From Kitasatospora sp. MMS16-BH015 (GTDB lineage Bacteria > Actinomycetota > Actinomycetes > Streptomycetales > Streptomycetaceae): 64,000 bases of DNA. The position numbers were made by a program, and so were the translations under genes. Below the pieces are notes generated by a model, which worked only from the letters and a program-made list of their open reading frames with translations, did not search any database and was not told the DNA's origin. Where the stretch lies: contig NZ_CP025394.1 of the NCBI RefSeq assembly GCF_002943525.1, positions 8,385,001 through 8,449,000 of the forward strand, read 5' to 3'. Shown here piece after piece: positions 41,592 through 50,137 of this stretch. Position 1 is the stretch's first letter. Each line of letters begins with the position of its first letter.

Positions 41592-43724
41592 TCAACTCCC
41601 CTCGGGGTAGGCCCTGGTGAGGCGGAGCAGGATGGCGGAGGGGGCCGCCGGGAGGGTCAGGGCGAGTTCGGCGGAGTCCGGGTGCCAGGCGGTGGCGGCC
41701 CGGTCGGCGGCGGGGTAGAGCTGCTCGACGCGGACCTGCGCACCGGCCAGGTGGGGCAGGCTGAGTTCGGCGACGGCCGGACCGCCGCGGCGCCAGGCCG
41801 TGACGTAGGTGGTCTCCGGAGTGTGCAGTGCGAGGGCGATCCACGGGTCCTCCCAGCCCGGCAGGCCGAGCGGCCAGGCGGGCAGGGCGTGCGGCAGGTC
41901 GGCGCGGAGGGACTTGTGCACGGCGACCGCTTCATGGACCAATTCGCGCTGTGCCGCGGAGAGTTCGGTGAGCCGGCCGGAGAGGTGGATCCGGCCGAGC
42001 AGCGCGTTGGCCATGGTGAAGGCGGTCTCGTCGAGGGAGTGCCTGGGCAGCGGGTACGCCCAGACGGCGCCCTGCTCGGGGGTGACGGCGGTGGGGGCCG
42101 CCGCCGCGATGGGCGGGTAGCGCAGCAGGTCCTGCTGGTCACTGGTGGACTGCAGCTGCAGGCGGGAGAGCAGGGCGTGGTCCATCCGCATGCCGCCGGA
42201 GGCGCAGTTCTCCAGCACCAGGCCCGGGTGGCGGTCCAGGATGTCGTCCAGCCAGTCGAGTTGGGCGCGGTTGTGGCCGAGCAGGCCGGCCGCCGGGGCT
42301 TCGCCGGGGTGGCTGCTGGTGCCGGACCCGGGGTCGGTGTTGTGGTCCAGCTTGAGGTAGCCGACGCCCCACTCGCCGACCAGGCGGTCCACCACGGCGT
42401 CCAGGTGGGCCCGGGCGGCGGGGTGGCGCAGATCCAGGTGGTAGCGGCCGCCACCCTCCTCCACGCGGCTGCCGTCGCGCCGGAAGAACGCCTCCGGCGG
42501 CAGAGAGTCGGCCACCGCGCTGGAGACCCCGACCGCCTCTGGCTCTAGCCAGAGACCGGGGGTCATGCCCCGCTCCCGGATGCGGTCCAGGACCTCGTGG
42601 ATCCCGCCGGGGCCGGGGAACCGGGAGGCGGAGGGCTCCCAGGCCCCGACGGAGCTCCACCAGTTGTCGCCGTCGTCGTACCAGCCGGCGTCGATGACGA
42701 AGCACTCCGCCCCGGCCTCGGCGGCGGCGTCGACCAGGGGCAGCAGCTTGGCGGTGGTGGGGTCGCCCATCAGGCAGTTCATGTAGTCGTTGAAGACGAC
42801 CGGCAGCCGGTGGTGGTCGGGGTGCGGGCGGCGGGTGGCGCGGCGGTAGCGGGTGAGGGCGGCGAAGGCGCCGGCGGGGCCGCCGTCCGCGCTGACGGCG
42901 AGGGCCACCGGCACGGTGCGGAACTCGGCGCCGGGGGCCAGCGGGTGGCGCCAGCCGTGGTCGGCGTCGGTCGGGCCGTGCAGCGCCACGTACGCGGTGT
43001 CGTCGCGCACGCCGGACTCCCAGCGCCAGCCGCCGCCGTTGTGCTCGATCTGCCAGAGCAAGGTCCGGCCCGACCGGCGGTCCGTCAGGCCGCCCATCGG
43101 CAGGTGGCCGCAGCTGGACCAGACACCCCGACCGGCCACCACGTGGGTGCTGCGGCCGGCGGTGGTGGGGAAGCGGCCGCCACGGTCGGGGGAGGACATC
43201 CGCAGCGGCCCGCGCTGCCAGCGGAGTTCGGCGCACCAGTCGTTCTCGGCCCACAGCAGCTCGGCGCGGTCCAGCTCGGCCGGGCCGTCCCCGGTGAGGC
43301 AGCCCGCGACGAGCGAGCCGACCGACTCCAGGTGCAGCGTCCGGGCGCCCTCGTTGCGGAGCAGGACCTCGCTGCGGAGCACCGGCAGGCCGTCCGGGGA
43401 GCGGTAGACCACCTCGGCGGTCAGACCGGTGCCGGGGTCGTGGAGTTCGACGGTGAGCACGTGCCAGGCGCCGTCCCGGGTCACGCGGTGGGCGCGGTGG
43501 CGCAGGCGGGTGCCGAGGGTGGTGTTGACGAGGTGCCGGCCGGACCAGTGGCGGCCGAGGTCGGCGGTGGTCACCTCCACGAGCGGCAGCGGCGCGGCGG
43601 GGCGCGGCGGGGTGGTCTTCTCGTCGGGGGCGCCGATCCGGACCAGGCGGGGCGGGCCGTGCTCGTCCAGGGCGATCTCCAGCTCGAGGGCCTGGTGGCC
43701 CCAGCGGATCATGTGAGCGCTCAC
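41592..43724 (-). CDS. Alpha-galactosidase-like enzyme, GH36 (second)
   Basis: A 710-aa cytoplasmic enzyme of GH36 with nucleophile Asp in GVGYLKLDHNTDPG (~458), ENCASGGMRMDH, and acid/base Asp in LQSTSDQQDLLRYPP (~526). The N-terminal beta-supersandwich and length fit. It differs clearly from the GH36 at 9471-11609 (for example KLDHN against KWDHN). Start GTG has GAGGAG 5-6 bases upstream; an ATG 12 bases later lacks a ribosome-binding site. The start codon lies inside the perfect palindrome at 43712-43725, so a repressor there would block both transcription and access to the start region. It follows the GH42 gene after 63 bases. Confidence 0.88.
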   Translation of the reverse strand: MSAHMIRWGHQALELEIALDEHGPPRLVRIGAPDEKTTPPRPAAPLPLVEVTTADLGRHWSGRHLVNTTLGTRLRHRAHRVTRDGAWHVLTVELHDPGTGLTAEVVYRSPDGLPVLRSEVLLRNEGARTLHLESVGSLVAGCLTGDGPAELDRAELLWAENDWCAELRWQRGPLRMSSPDRGGRFPTTAGRSTHVVAGRGVWSSCGHLPMGGLTDRRSGRTLLWQIEHNGGGWRWESGVRDDTAYVALHGPTDADHGWRHPLAPGAEFRTVPVALAVSADGGPAGAFAALTRYRRATRRPHPDHHRLPVVFNDYMNCLMGDPTTAKLLPLVDAAAEAGAECFVIDAGWYDDGDNWWSSVGAWEPSASRFPGPGGIHEVLDRIRERGMTPGLWLEPEAVGVSSAVADSLPPEAFFRRDGSRVEEGGGRYHLDLRHPAARAHLDAVVDRLVGEWGVGYLKLDHNTDPGSGTSSHPGEAPAAGLLGHNRAQLDWLDDILDRHPGLVLENCASGGMRMDHALLSRLQLQSTSDQQDLLRYPPIAAAAPTAVTPEQGAVWAYPLPRHSLDETAFTMANALLGRIHLSGRLTELSAAQRELVHEAVAVHKSLRADLPHALPAWPLGLPGWEDPWIALALHTPETTYVTAWRRGGPAVAELSLPHLAGAQVRVEQLYPAADRAATAWHPDSAELALTLPAAPSAILLRLTRAYPEGS

Positions 43725-43725
43725 A
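43712..43725 (-). promoter_or_regulatory. LacI-type operator overlapping the GH36 start codon
   Basis: TGTGAGCGCTCACA, a perfect 14-bp palindrome that contains the GTG start of the GH36 gene. It is related to the CebR-like and TGTTAGCGCTAACA operators and lies inside the leftward operon rather than at its head. Confidence 0.65.
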
Positions 43726-43787
43726 AATCTCCTCGGGCGGATGCGGGACGGCGACGGGCACGGATGTGGGAGAGCGTCGGGCAGAGG

Positions 43788-45773
43788 TCAGTGCGCGCGC
43801 AGGACGGCGCAGCCGCCGGGCGGGAGTTCGCTGAGGAACCGGTCCGTGAGCAGGTCCCGGCCGGGCTCCGGGAGCGGGACGGCCTCGTCGCGGTGGCTGA
43901 TCAGCAGGTGCCACCTCCGGCCGTCCGGGGCGTGGCGGGTGACGGCCTCGACGCCGGGTGGCAGGCCGGGCAGTCCGGCGGTGACGCCGGCCTCGGTGAG
44001 CAGCCGGCCGACCAGACCGGCGTAGCCGGAGTCGTCCAGCCGGCTGGAGAGGTACCAGCCGTGGCCGGTGCCGAAGGGGTGCCGGGTGAGCGCGGGCCGG
44101 CCGGCGAGCATGCCGTGGGTGTAGGCCGCCACCGCCTCGGCGCCCTCGGTGCGCAGCGACTCGCTCCAGACGGTGGCCGTCGAGCCGTCCGACAGGGTGA
44201 TCCGCTCGCCCTCGGCCAGCGGGCGGTACTCCTCGACCCGGATGCCCAGCGCCTCGCGCAGCGGTGCGGCCGGGTACCCGCCGAGCCGGGAGTGGAGGTG
44301 CTCGTCGACCACGCCGCTGAAGTGCTGGACGAGCAGGGTGCCACCGCCTGCCACGTAGTGGCGGAGATTCTCGGCGCTCGCGTCGGTGAGCAGGAACAGG
44401 GCCGGGGCGAGGACCAGCCGGTAGCCGGCCAGGCTCTGCCCGGGGTGGGCGAAGTCGACGGTGGCGCCCGCGTCCCAGAGCGCCCGGTGGGCGCGGCGCA
44501 GCGCGGTGAAGTAGTCGAGCTCGGCGGAGGGGAGCCCGTCCACGTTCATCGCCCACCAGGCGTCCGGGTCGTGCAGCACGGCGACCTCGGCGCGGACCGT
44601 GGAGCCGGCCAGCTCACCGAGCCGGGCCAGGGACTCGCCCAGGGCGGTGACCTCGCGGAAGGTGCGGCTGTCCGGCCCGGCGTGCGGGACCATCGCGGAG
44701 TGCCACTGCTCGGCGCCGGCCTTGGACTGGCGCCACTGGAAGAACAGCGCGCCCTCCGAACCGCGGGCGATGTGGCCCAGCGAGTGGCGCAGGACGTCGC
44801 CCGGCTCCTTGGCGAGGGTGCGGCCGCCGGCGTAGACGGTGTTCGTGCCCGACTCCATCAGCAGCCAGGGCGCGCCGCCGGCGAAGGAGCGGGCCCGGTC
44901 GGCGTCGAAGGCGGCCTGGGCGGCGGCGTCGACGCCCGGGGCGCCGGGGTAGTGGTTCACCGAGACCAGGTCGACTTCGCGCCCGAAGGCCCACAGGTCG
45001 AGGTTCTGGTAGCCGGGCAGCATCAGGTTGGTGGTCACCGGGCGGTCGCTGCGCGCGCGGATCGCGTCGCGCTGCTCGCGGTAGGCGGCGAGGGTCTGGT
45101 CGGACCAGAAGCGGCTGAAGTCCAGGGCCTGCCCGGGGTTGTGGTGCCACTGGGTGGCGCGCGGCGGCAGGATCTGCTCCCAGGCGGTGTAGTGCTGGCT
45201 CCAGAAGGCCGTGCCCCAGGCGTGGTTGAGGGCGTCGAGGTCGCCGTGCCGGTCGCGCAGCCAGACCCGGAAGGCGGCGGCCGTGTGGTCGCACCAGCAC
45301 AGGGTCGCGTACTCGTTGTGGACGTGCCACAGGGCGAGCGCGGGGTGGTCGCCGTAGCGTTCGGCCAGGGCGCCGGCGATCCGGGCGGCGGCCTGCCGGT
45401 AGGCGGGGGCGGCGAGGCAGTAGGTGTCCCGGCTGCCGTGGGTCAGGCGGAGGCCGTCGGGCCGGACGGCGAGGGCGTCCGGGTGGGCCAGGGTGAACCA
45501 GGGCGGCGGGGAGGCGGTGGGGGTGGCCAGGTCGACGGCGACGCCGTTCAGGTGCAGACGGTCGAGGTGGGCGTCGAGCCACGCGAAGTCGTAGCGGCCC
45601 TCCTCGGGTTCGAGCAGGGCCCAGGAGAAGACGCCGACGGTGGCCAGGTTGACCTTGGCCAGGCGCATCAACTCGTCGTCCTGCTTCCAGACTTCGGCAT
45701 CCCACTGCTCGGGGTTGTAGTCGCCCCCGAAGGCGAGGCCGCCGAGGCGGTCGGTGAGCCGGTGGATGTCCAT
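43788..45773 (-). CDS. Beta-galactosidase, GH42
   Basis: A 661-aa cytoplasmic enzyme with typical GH42 order: GLAFGGDYNPEQW at the start, acid/base Glu in LWHVHNEYATLCWCDH (~149), nucleophile Glu in WLLMESGTNTV (~305), the trimerisation domain (VAVLHDPDAWWAM, LVLAPALFLLTDASAENLRH) and a C-terminal beta domain. It would remove beta-galactose, such as the L-side-chain galactose of xyloglucan or galactan oligosaccharides. It is 27 bases downstream of the LacI gene, in the same operon. Confidence 0.93.
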   Translation of the reverse strand: MDIHRLTDRLGGLAFGGDYNPEQWDAEVWKQDDELMRLAKVNLATVGVFSWALLEPEEGRYDFAWLDAHLDRLHLNGVAVDLATPTASPPPWFTLAHPDALAVRPDGLRLTHGSRDTYCLAAPAYRQAAARIAGALAERYGDHPALALWHVHNEYATLCWCDHTAAAFRVWLRDRHGDLDALNHAWGTAFWSQHYTAWEQILPPRATQWHHNPGQALDFSRFWSDQTLAAYREQRDAIRARSDRPVTTNLMLPGYQNLDLWAFGREVDLVSVNHYPGAPGVDAAAQAAFDADRARSFAGGAPWLLMESGTNTVYAGGRTLAKEPGDVLRHSLGHIARGSEGALFFQWRQSKAGAEQWHSAMVPHAGPDSRTFREVTALGESLARLGELAGSTVRAEVAVLHDPDAWWAMNVDGLPSAELDYFTALRRAHRALWDAGATVDFAHPGQSLAGYRLVLAPALFLLTDASAENLRHYVAGGGTLLVQHFSGVVDEHLHSRLGGYPAAPLREALGIRVEEYRPLAEGERITLSDGSTATVWSESLRTEGAEAVAAYTHGMLAGRPALTRHPFGTGHGWYLSSRLDDSGYAGLVGRLLTEAGVTAGLPGLPPGVEAVTRHAPDGRRWHLLISHRDEAVPLPEPGRDLLTDRFLSELPPGGCAVLRAH

Positions 45774-45800
45774 CGGGGTGCCGTCCTTCCGGTCGGTGGG

Positions 45801-46829
45801 TCAACTGCTCGATGGGGAGGGCGCGGTGCTCTCTCTGATCACCAGCTCCGGTGGCATCAGCACGAGTTGGTCCGCCGGCTCCTCGCCCGCGGCGGTGGCG
45901 GCGATCCGGGCCATGACCTGGTCGAGGGCGACCTGGCCCAGTTCCTTCTGCGGGCCGGTCACGGAGGTGAGCCGCGGGGAGTGCTGCTCGGCCATCGGAT
46001 CGGGGCAGAGGGCGATGACGGAGGCGTCCTCCGGGACGGTCCGCCCGTTGATGCGCAGCAGGGCGAGGAGGGGGCCGATCGCGGCCTCGTTCTGCACCAC
46101 GAACCCGGTGGTGTGCGGGCGGTCCGCGAGGATGCGGGCCAGGGTGCCGGCGGTGCTCTCGTAGGTGCCCTCGCAGGGGCGGTGGAGGAAGCGGAGGCCG
46201 CGCTGCTCGGCGCGGGCGCGGAAGCCGCTGAGGGTGCGCTCCGCGTAGCCGGCGTGCCGCCGGTAGACCCCGCTGCTGTAGCCGATGAAGGCGAGGTCGC
46301 GGTGGCCCAGGTCGGCCAGGTGGTCGGCGCACAGGGCGCCGGCGGTGGCGAAGTCGTGGTCGACGCAGGAGAGTCCGGCGGGGTCGTCGGGGAGGCCGAT
46401 GAGCGCGGCCGGGATGCCCTGGGCGCGCAGCACCGGGACGCGGTCGTCGTCGAGGCGGACGTCCATCAGGATCACCCCGTCGGCGAGCCCGGTGGCGGCG
46501 ACCCGGCGGACTCCGTCCGGGCCCTCGTCGTTGGTGAGGAGCAGGACGTCGTACCCCCGTTCGCGGGCTGCCACGGTGACGGCGATGGCGATCTCCATCA
46601 TGGTGGGCACGTGCACGTCGGGGTGGAGCGGGACGACCAGGGCGATGATGTGCGAGCGCTTGCCGGCCAGGGCCCGCGCACCGGCGTTGGGGTGGTAGCC
46701 GAGGTCCGTGACGGCCCGTTCGATACGGGTCCTGGTCTCGGTGGAGATCGGCCGCTTGCCGCTGAGGGCGTAGCTGACCGTGCTCGCCGAGACGCCGGCC
46801 TGCCGGGCCACGTCGGCCAGTGTCACCAT
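45801..46829 (-). CDS. LacI-family regulator of locus 2
   Basis: A 342-aa repressor: HTH MVTLADVARQAGVSASTVSY then ALSGKRPIS, hinge HPNAGARALAGK, and a sugar-binding domain (SHIIALVVPLHPDVH, LADGVILMDVRLDDDRVPVL, CADHLADLGHRDLAFIGYSS). It is embedded in the operon between the LplC-type permease and the GH42 gene, not divergent as in locus 1. Its likely operators are either the TCGAAGCG-type repeats at the divergent GH3/binding-protein promoters or the TGTGAGCGCTCACA palindromes; the sequence alone does not decide. The recognition-helix segment resembles that of the locus 1 LacI, although the two loci have different operator sequences. Confidence 0.92.
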   Translation of the reverse strand: MVTLADVARQAGVSASTVSYALSGKRPISTETRTRIERAVTDLGYHPNAGARALAGKRSHIIALVVPLHPDVHVPTMMEIAIAVTVAARERGYDVLLLTNDEGPDGVRRVAATGLADGVILMDVRLDDDRVPVLRAQGIPAALIGLPDDPAGLSCVDHDFATAGALCADHLADLGHRDLAFIGYSSGVYRRHAGYAERTLSGFRARAEQRGLRFLHRPCEGTYESTAGTLARILADRPHTTGFVVQNEAAIGPLLALLRINGRTVPEDASVIALCPDPMAEQHSPRLTSVTGPQKELGQVALDQVMARIAATAAGEEPADQLVLMPPELVIRESTAPSPSSS

Positions 46830-46863
46830 CGCTGTCGTTTCCTTCGTCTCGGTCCGGTGGGGG

Positions 46864-47835
46864 TCAGCCCTTGATCGCGCCCGTGAGGACCCCGGCGCGC
46901 AGGTGCTTCTGCACGAACGGGTACACGATCACCAGTGGTACCAGCGTGAGCACCACGACCGCCATCTGCAGGGCCAGCGGCGCGGTCTGGGCGTGGGTGC
47001 TGCCGAAGCCCGAGTTGACGGAGCCGGGCAGGCCGTTGCCCCGGTTGACGTAGGTGAGCAACACGTACTGCAGCGGCCATTTCTGACTGTCCGTCGGCAG
47101 GTAGAGCATCACGTTGAAGAAGGAGTTCCAGTAGCCGACCGCGTAGAACAGCGCGGTGACGGCGGTGACGGCACGTGAGGTGGGCAGCACGACGGACCAG
47201 AGGATGCGCCACTCGCCCGCGCCGTCCATCCGGGCGGCGTCGATGAGCTCGGCGGAGGTGTCCTGGTAGAAGGCGCGCAGCACCAGGATGTTGAAGACCG
47301 AGACGGCGCTCGGCAGGATCAGCGCCCACCACTGGCCGTAGCCGCCGAGCCCGGTGACCACCAGGAAGCTGGGGATCAGGCCGCCGCTGACGAACATGGT
47401 GACGATCAGCACCAGCAGCAGGAAGCGGTGCCCGAGCGAGCGCGGCCGGGAGAGGCCGTAGGCGCACAGGACGGAGACGGCCATCGAGAGCACGGTGCCG
47501 ACCACGGTGATGCCGAGGCTGACCAGCAGGGCGGTGCGCACGGTCGGGTCGCCGAGCATCTGCCGGTACGTCTCGGCGGTCAGGCCGTCCGGCCAGATCA
47601 CCAGCCCGCCGGCCCGGTTGACGGCGCCGGGGGTGGAGAAGCTGGTCAGGAGGATGATCCAGAGCGGTACCAGGATGACGGCCAGCGTGGTGCCGAGCGT
47701 GATCCCCTTCGCGGCCTGCCCGACGGCGGTGGGGGGCTCCTCCCAGGGCGGCCGGGCGGAGCGGGCCCGGCGTCGGGTGGCCGCCGCCGTACGGGCCTTC
47801 TCCCGCCGGGAGGTGATGGTGAGTGCGTTGGTCAT
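46864..47835 (-). CDS. ABC transporter permease, LplC type
   Basis: A 323-aa permease with six helices (ITLGTTLAVILVPLWIILLT; VLSMAVSVLCAYGLSRPRSL). Its EAA-like loop is ELIDAARMDGAGEWRILWSV, then VLP, and it ends with the LplC-typical YPFVQKHLRAGVLTGAIKG. It belongs with the LplB-type permease and LipO-type binding protein upstream, from which it is now separated by the TnpB element. GGAGGTCTCGG precedes the ATG. A GC-rich hairpin (47900-47925) lies in its upstream region. Confidence 0.9.
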   Translation of the reverse strand: MTNALTITSRREKARTAAATRRRARSARPPWEEPPTAVGQAAKGITLGTTLAVILVPLWIILLTSFSTPGAVNRAGGLVIWPDGLTAETYRQMLGDPTVRTALLVSLGITVVGTVLSMAVSVLCAYGLSRPRSLGHRFLLLVLIVTMFVSGGLIPSFLVVTGLGGYGQWWALILPSAVSVFNILVLRAFYQDTSAELIDAARMDGAGEWRILWSVVLPTSRAVTAVTALFYAVGYWNSFFNVMLYLPTDSQKWPLQYVLLTYVNRGNGLPGSVNSGFGSTHAQTAPLALQMAVVVLTLVPLVIVYPFVQKHLRAGVLTGAIKG

Positions 47836-48027
47836 CCGAGACCTCCAGGGAGACCCCGGCCGCTAGGACGGGGAGGTGTTGGCTTGCCGCGAAGGGGCTC
47901 CTCCCCGGCGGGAGACTGGGGGAGGTCCGGGGGTCGGCAGGCCGCTGCGGAGGCGGCATGCCATTCCTGTAAGTAGTCAATTGATTACGTATAGTGGTGA
48001 TAGTCTGGAATCCATGCCAGCACCCAT

Positions 48028-49155
48028 GTGAAGCGGGCCTACCGCTATCGCTTCTATCCGACTGACGCGCAGGCAGCCGAGCTGTCGCGCACGTTCGGGT
48101 GCGTGCGGAAGGTCTACAACATGGCGTTGCAGGCGTGCACGAAGGCATGGGCGCTGAATCAGGAACGGGTCAGCTACGGCGCCACGTCGGCGATGCTGAC
48201 GCAGTGGAAGAAGACCGAGGACCTGGCCTACCTGTCCGAGGTGTCCTCGGTCCCCTTGCAGCAGACGCTTAGGCACCTGCAAGGGGCGTTTACCAACTTC
48301 TGGCAGAAGAGGGCGAAGTACCCGAGATTCAAGTCCCGAAAGAAGTCCCGGAAGTCCGCGGAGTACACGAGGTCCGCGTTTCGGTTCCGGGACGGTCGGC
48401 TGTGGCTGGCGAAGATGGCCGGGCGCTGGTTCGTCTCCATGCTGTGCGACGACCGGCCGGCCATGCCGGTACCAGTCAGCGCGGCCGTGGGGATCGACGT
48501 GGGTATCATCAGCGTGGTGACGCTCTCCACGGGGGAGAAGATCACCAACCCCCGGCAGGAGAGCAAGGGGCGGGAACGCCTCGCCAAGGCCCAGCGTGAC
48601 CTCGCCCGCAAGGCCGAGGGCGATGGCATGAACCGGGCGAAGGCCCGGCGCAGGGTTGCCCGAGTGCACGCGAGGGTCGCCGACCGGGGTAGGGATTTCC
48701 TGCACAAGCTCACCACTCGACTCGTTCGTGAGAACCAAACGATCGTGATCGAGGATCTGACCGTCCGGGACATACTCAAGAATCGGCGGCTCTCCCGAGT
48801 CGTCTCGGATGCCTCCTGGACCGAGATGCGTTCCATGCTGGAGTACAAGACGGATTGGTACGGGCGCGAGTTGATTGTGATCGATCGCTGGTTCCCCTCC
48901 TCCAAGCTGTGCTCCAGCTGTGGCACCTTGCAGGGCAGGATGCAGCTCGACGTCCGCGAGTGGACGTGCGGCTGCGGGGCGACCCACGACCGGGACGTGA
49001 ACGCAGCGATCAACATCCTGGCCGCCGGGCTGGCGGTTGCAGCCTGTGGAGACGGTGTAAGACCTCAACGGAGCACTCCGGGCGGGCAGTCGTCTATGAA
49101 GCAGGAAGTTGTCCCACCGCCGCGCTCACGCGCAGCGGGTCAGTCGCGAGGCTGA
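48028..49155 (+). CDS. tnpB: TnpB RNA-guided endonuclease (IS605 OrfB family)
   Basis: A 375-aa protein beginning MKRAYRYRFYPTDAQAAELS with GTG start. The RuvC-like nuclease residues are all present: Asp in AVGIDVGIISVVTLS (~157), Glu in IVIEDLTVRDI (~242) and Asp in HDRDVNAAINI (~322). The zinc finger is CSSCG (~294) with a later CGCG. TnpB uses an omega-RNA made from the element's right end to cut DNA next to a TAM, favouring retention of the element. Full length and intact motifs suggest activity. The basic middle part (KSRKKSRKSAEYTRS) fits RNA binding. It is antisense to the operon it interrupts. Confidence 0.92.
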   Translation: MKRAYRYRFYPTDAQAAELSRTFGCVRKVYNMALQACTKAWALNQERVSYGATSAMLTQWKKTEDLAYLSEVSSVPLQQTLRHLQGAFTNFWQKRAKYPRFKSRKKSRKSAEYTRSAFRFRDGRLWLAKMAGRWFVSMLCDDRPAMPVPVSAAVGIDVGIISVVTLSTGEKITNPRQESKGRERLAKAQRDLARKAEGDGMNRAKARRRVARVHARVADRGRDFLHKLTTRLVRENQTIVIEDLTVRDILKNRRLSRVVSDASWTEMRSMLEYKTDWYGRELIVIDRWFPSSKLCSSCGTLQGRMQLDVREWTCGCGATHDRDVNAAINILAAGLAVAACGDGVRPQRSTPGGQSSMKQEVVPPPRSRAAGQSRG

Positions 49156-49194
49156 GGGGAATCCCCGTTCTTCGGAGCGGGGAAGGAGGTCAAT
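49060..49194 (+). ncRNA. Predicted omega-RNA scaffold at the TnpB right end
   Basis: In TnpB systems the 3' end of the gene plus the right end forms the guide RNA scaffold. Here the right end contains a stem CCCCGTTC/GAGCGGGG closed by a TTCG tetraloop (49163-49182), then AAGGAGGTCAA. The guide would be the following ~16-20 bases, which are antisense to the 3' end of the LplB-type permease gene. The 5' limit is a guess. Confidence 0.5.
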
Positions 49195-50137
49195 TCCGGT
49201 ACAACCCGTCCTCGCCGAAGGCGTGGGCCAGCTTGTTGGCGCCCCAGATGAGCAGGAGGGAGACCACGCTCTTGAAGAGCCCGGCCGCCGCGCCGAAGCT
49301 GTAGCCGCCGGTGGCGATGCCGTAGTAGAAGGAGAAGGTGTCCAGGACGTCGGCGGCGTCGTGGCCGACGGCCTCGCGCTGGATCAGGAACTGCTCGAAG
49401 CCGACCGAGAGGGCGTTGCCCAGGCGCAGCACCAGCATCAGCACGATCACCCCGCGCAGGCCCGGCAGCGTGATGTGCCACAGCCGTCGCAGCCGCCCCG
49501 CGCCGTCGGCCGCCGCGGCCTCGTACAGCTCGCCGTTGATCGCGCTGAGCGCCGCGAGGAAGACGATGATCCCCCAGCCGGCCTCCTTCCAGATGGCCTG
49601 GGAGGTGACCAGGAGGGCGAAGGTGTGCGGGTTGGTCATGATGTCCCAGGTGGCCAGGGAGTGCTGGCGCAGGAACTGGTTGAGCGCGCCGGCGCCGCCG
49701 AGCATCTGCTGGAAGATGGTGACCGCCAGCACCCAGGAGAAGAAGTGCGGCAGGTAGACCACGGACTGGAAGAAGTTGCGGATCCGCTCGCTCACCACGG
49801 AGTCGAGCAGCAGGGCGAGCGCGATCGGGACGGGGAAGAAGAGCACCAGCTGGACGAAGCTGAGGTAGAGCGTGTTCTTCAGCGCGGCCCAGAACGCCGG
49901 GTCGTTGAAGAGCTGCTGGAACTGGTCGAGGCCGACCCACTCGCTGTGCCAGACCCCGACCAGCGGGTCGTAGTCCTGGAAGGCGGTGACGATGCCGAAC
50001 AGCGGCGCGTAGTTGAAGACCAGCAGCAGGAGGACGGCGGGCACCGTCATCAGCAGGAGCGACCTGTCGCGCCGCAGCCTGGCCCGCCAGCCGAGCCGCG
50101 CGGGGTGGGCCGGGCGCTTCGGTGCGGCGGTGCTCAC
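49190..50137 (-). CDS. ABC transporter permease, LplB type
   Basis: A 315-aa permease with six helices (LLLMTVPAVLLLLVFNYAPL; LVLFFPVPIALALLLDSVVS). The EAA-like loop is ELYEAAAADGAGRLRRLWHI, then TLPGL, and it ends HAFGEDGLYRN. GTG 50137 overlaps the binding-protein stop by 4 bases; the longer open frame is a shadow. The stop codon TGA falls in the last bases assigned to the TnpB element, so the original C-terminus may have been altered by the insertion. Confidence 0.88.
   Translation of the reverse strand: MSTAAPKRPAHPARLGWRARLRRDRSLLLMTVPAVLLLLVFNYAPLFGIVTAFQDYDPLVGVWHSEWVGLDQFQQLFNDPAFWAALKNTLYLSFVQLVLFFPVPIALALLLDSVVSERIRNFFQSVVYLPHFFSWVLAVTIFQQMLGGAGALNQFLRQHSLATWDIMTNPHTFALLVTSQAIWKEAGWGIIVFLAALSAINGELYEAAAADGAGRLRRLWHITLPGLRGVIVLMLVLRLGNALSVGFEQFLIQREAVGHDAADVLDTFSFYYGIATGGYSFGAAAGLFKSVVSLLLIWGANKLAHAFGEDGLYRN

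Larger units (their letters stand above)
47985..49194 (+). mobile_element. IS200/IS605-type element carrying only tnpB
   Basis: A ~1.2-kb insertion between the LplB and LplC permease genes, in the opposite orientation. The left boundary is placed after TTGAT in TCAATTGAT (a TAM-like target pentamer for ISDra2-type elements) and the right boundary after the GGAGGTCAA that follows a stable hairpin. There are no terminal inverted repeats and no target duplication, as expected for this family, and no TnpA gene. Boundaries are approximate to a few bases: TCAATT appears at both ends, so the junction could shift. Confidence 0.7.

Noticed and set aside
42597..46874. 1425-codon open frame on the plus strand
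   Set aside because: It is antisense to the GH36, GH42 and LacI genes; no domain is recognisable and the composition is that of a shadow frame.
48028..49155. TnpB as a Cas12-type CRISPR effector
   Set aside because: Size (375 aa), family motifs and absence of any repeat array or cas1/cas2 indicate a transposon TnpB, not a CRISPR system.
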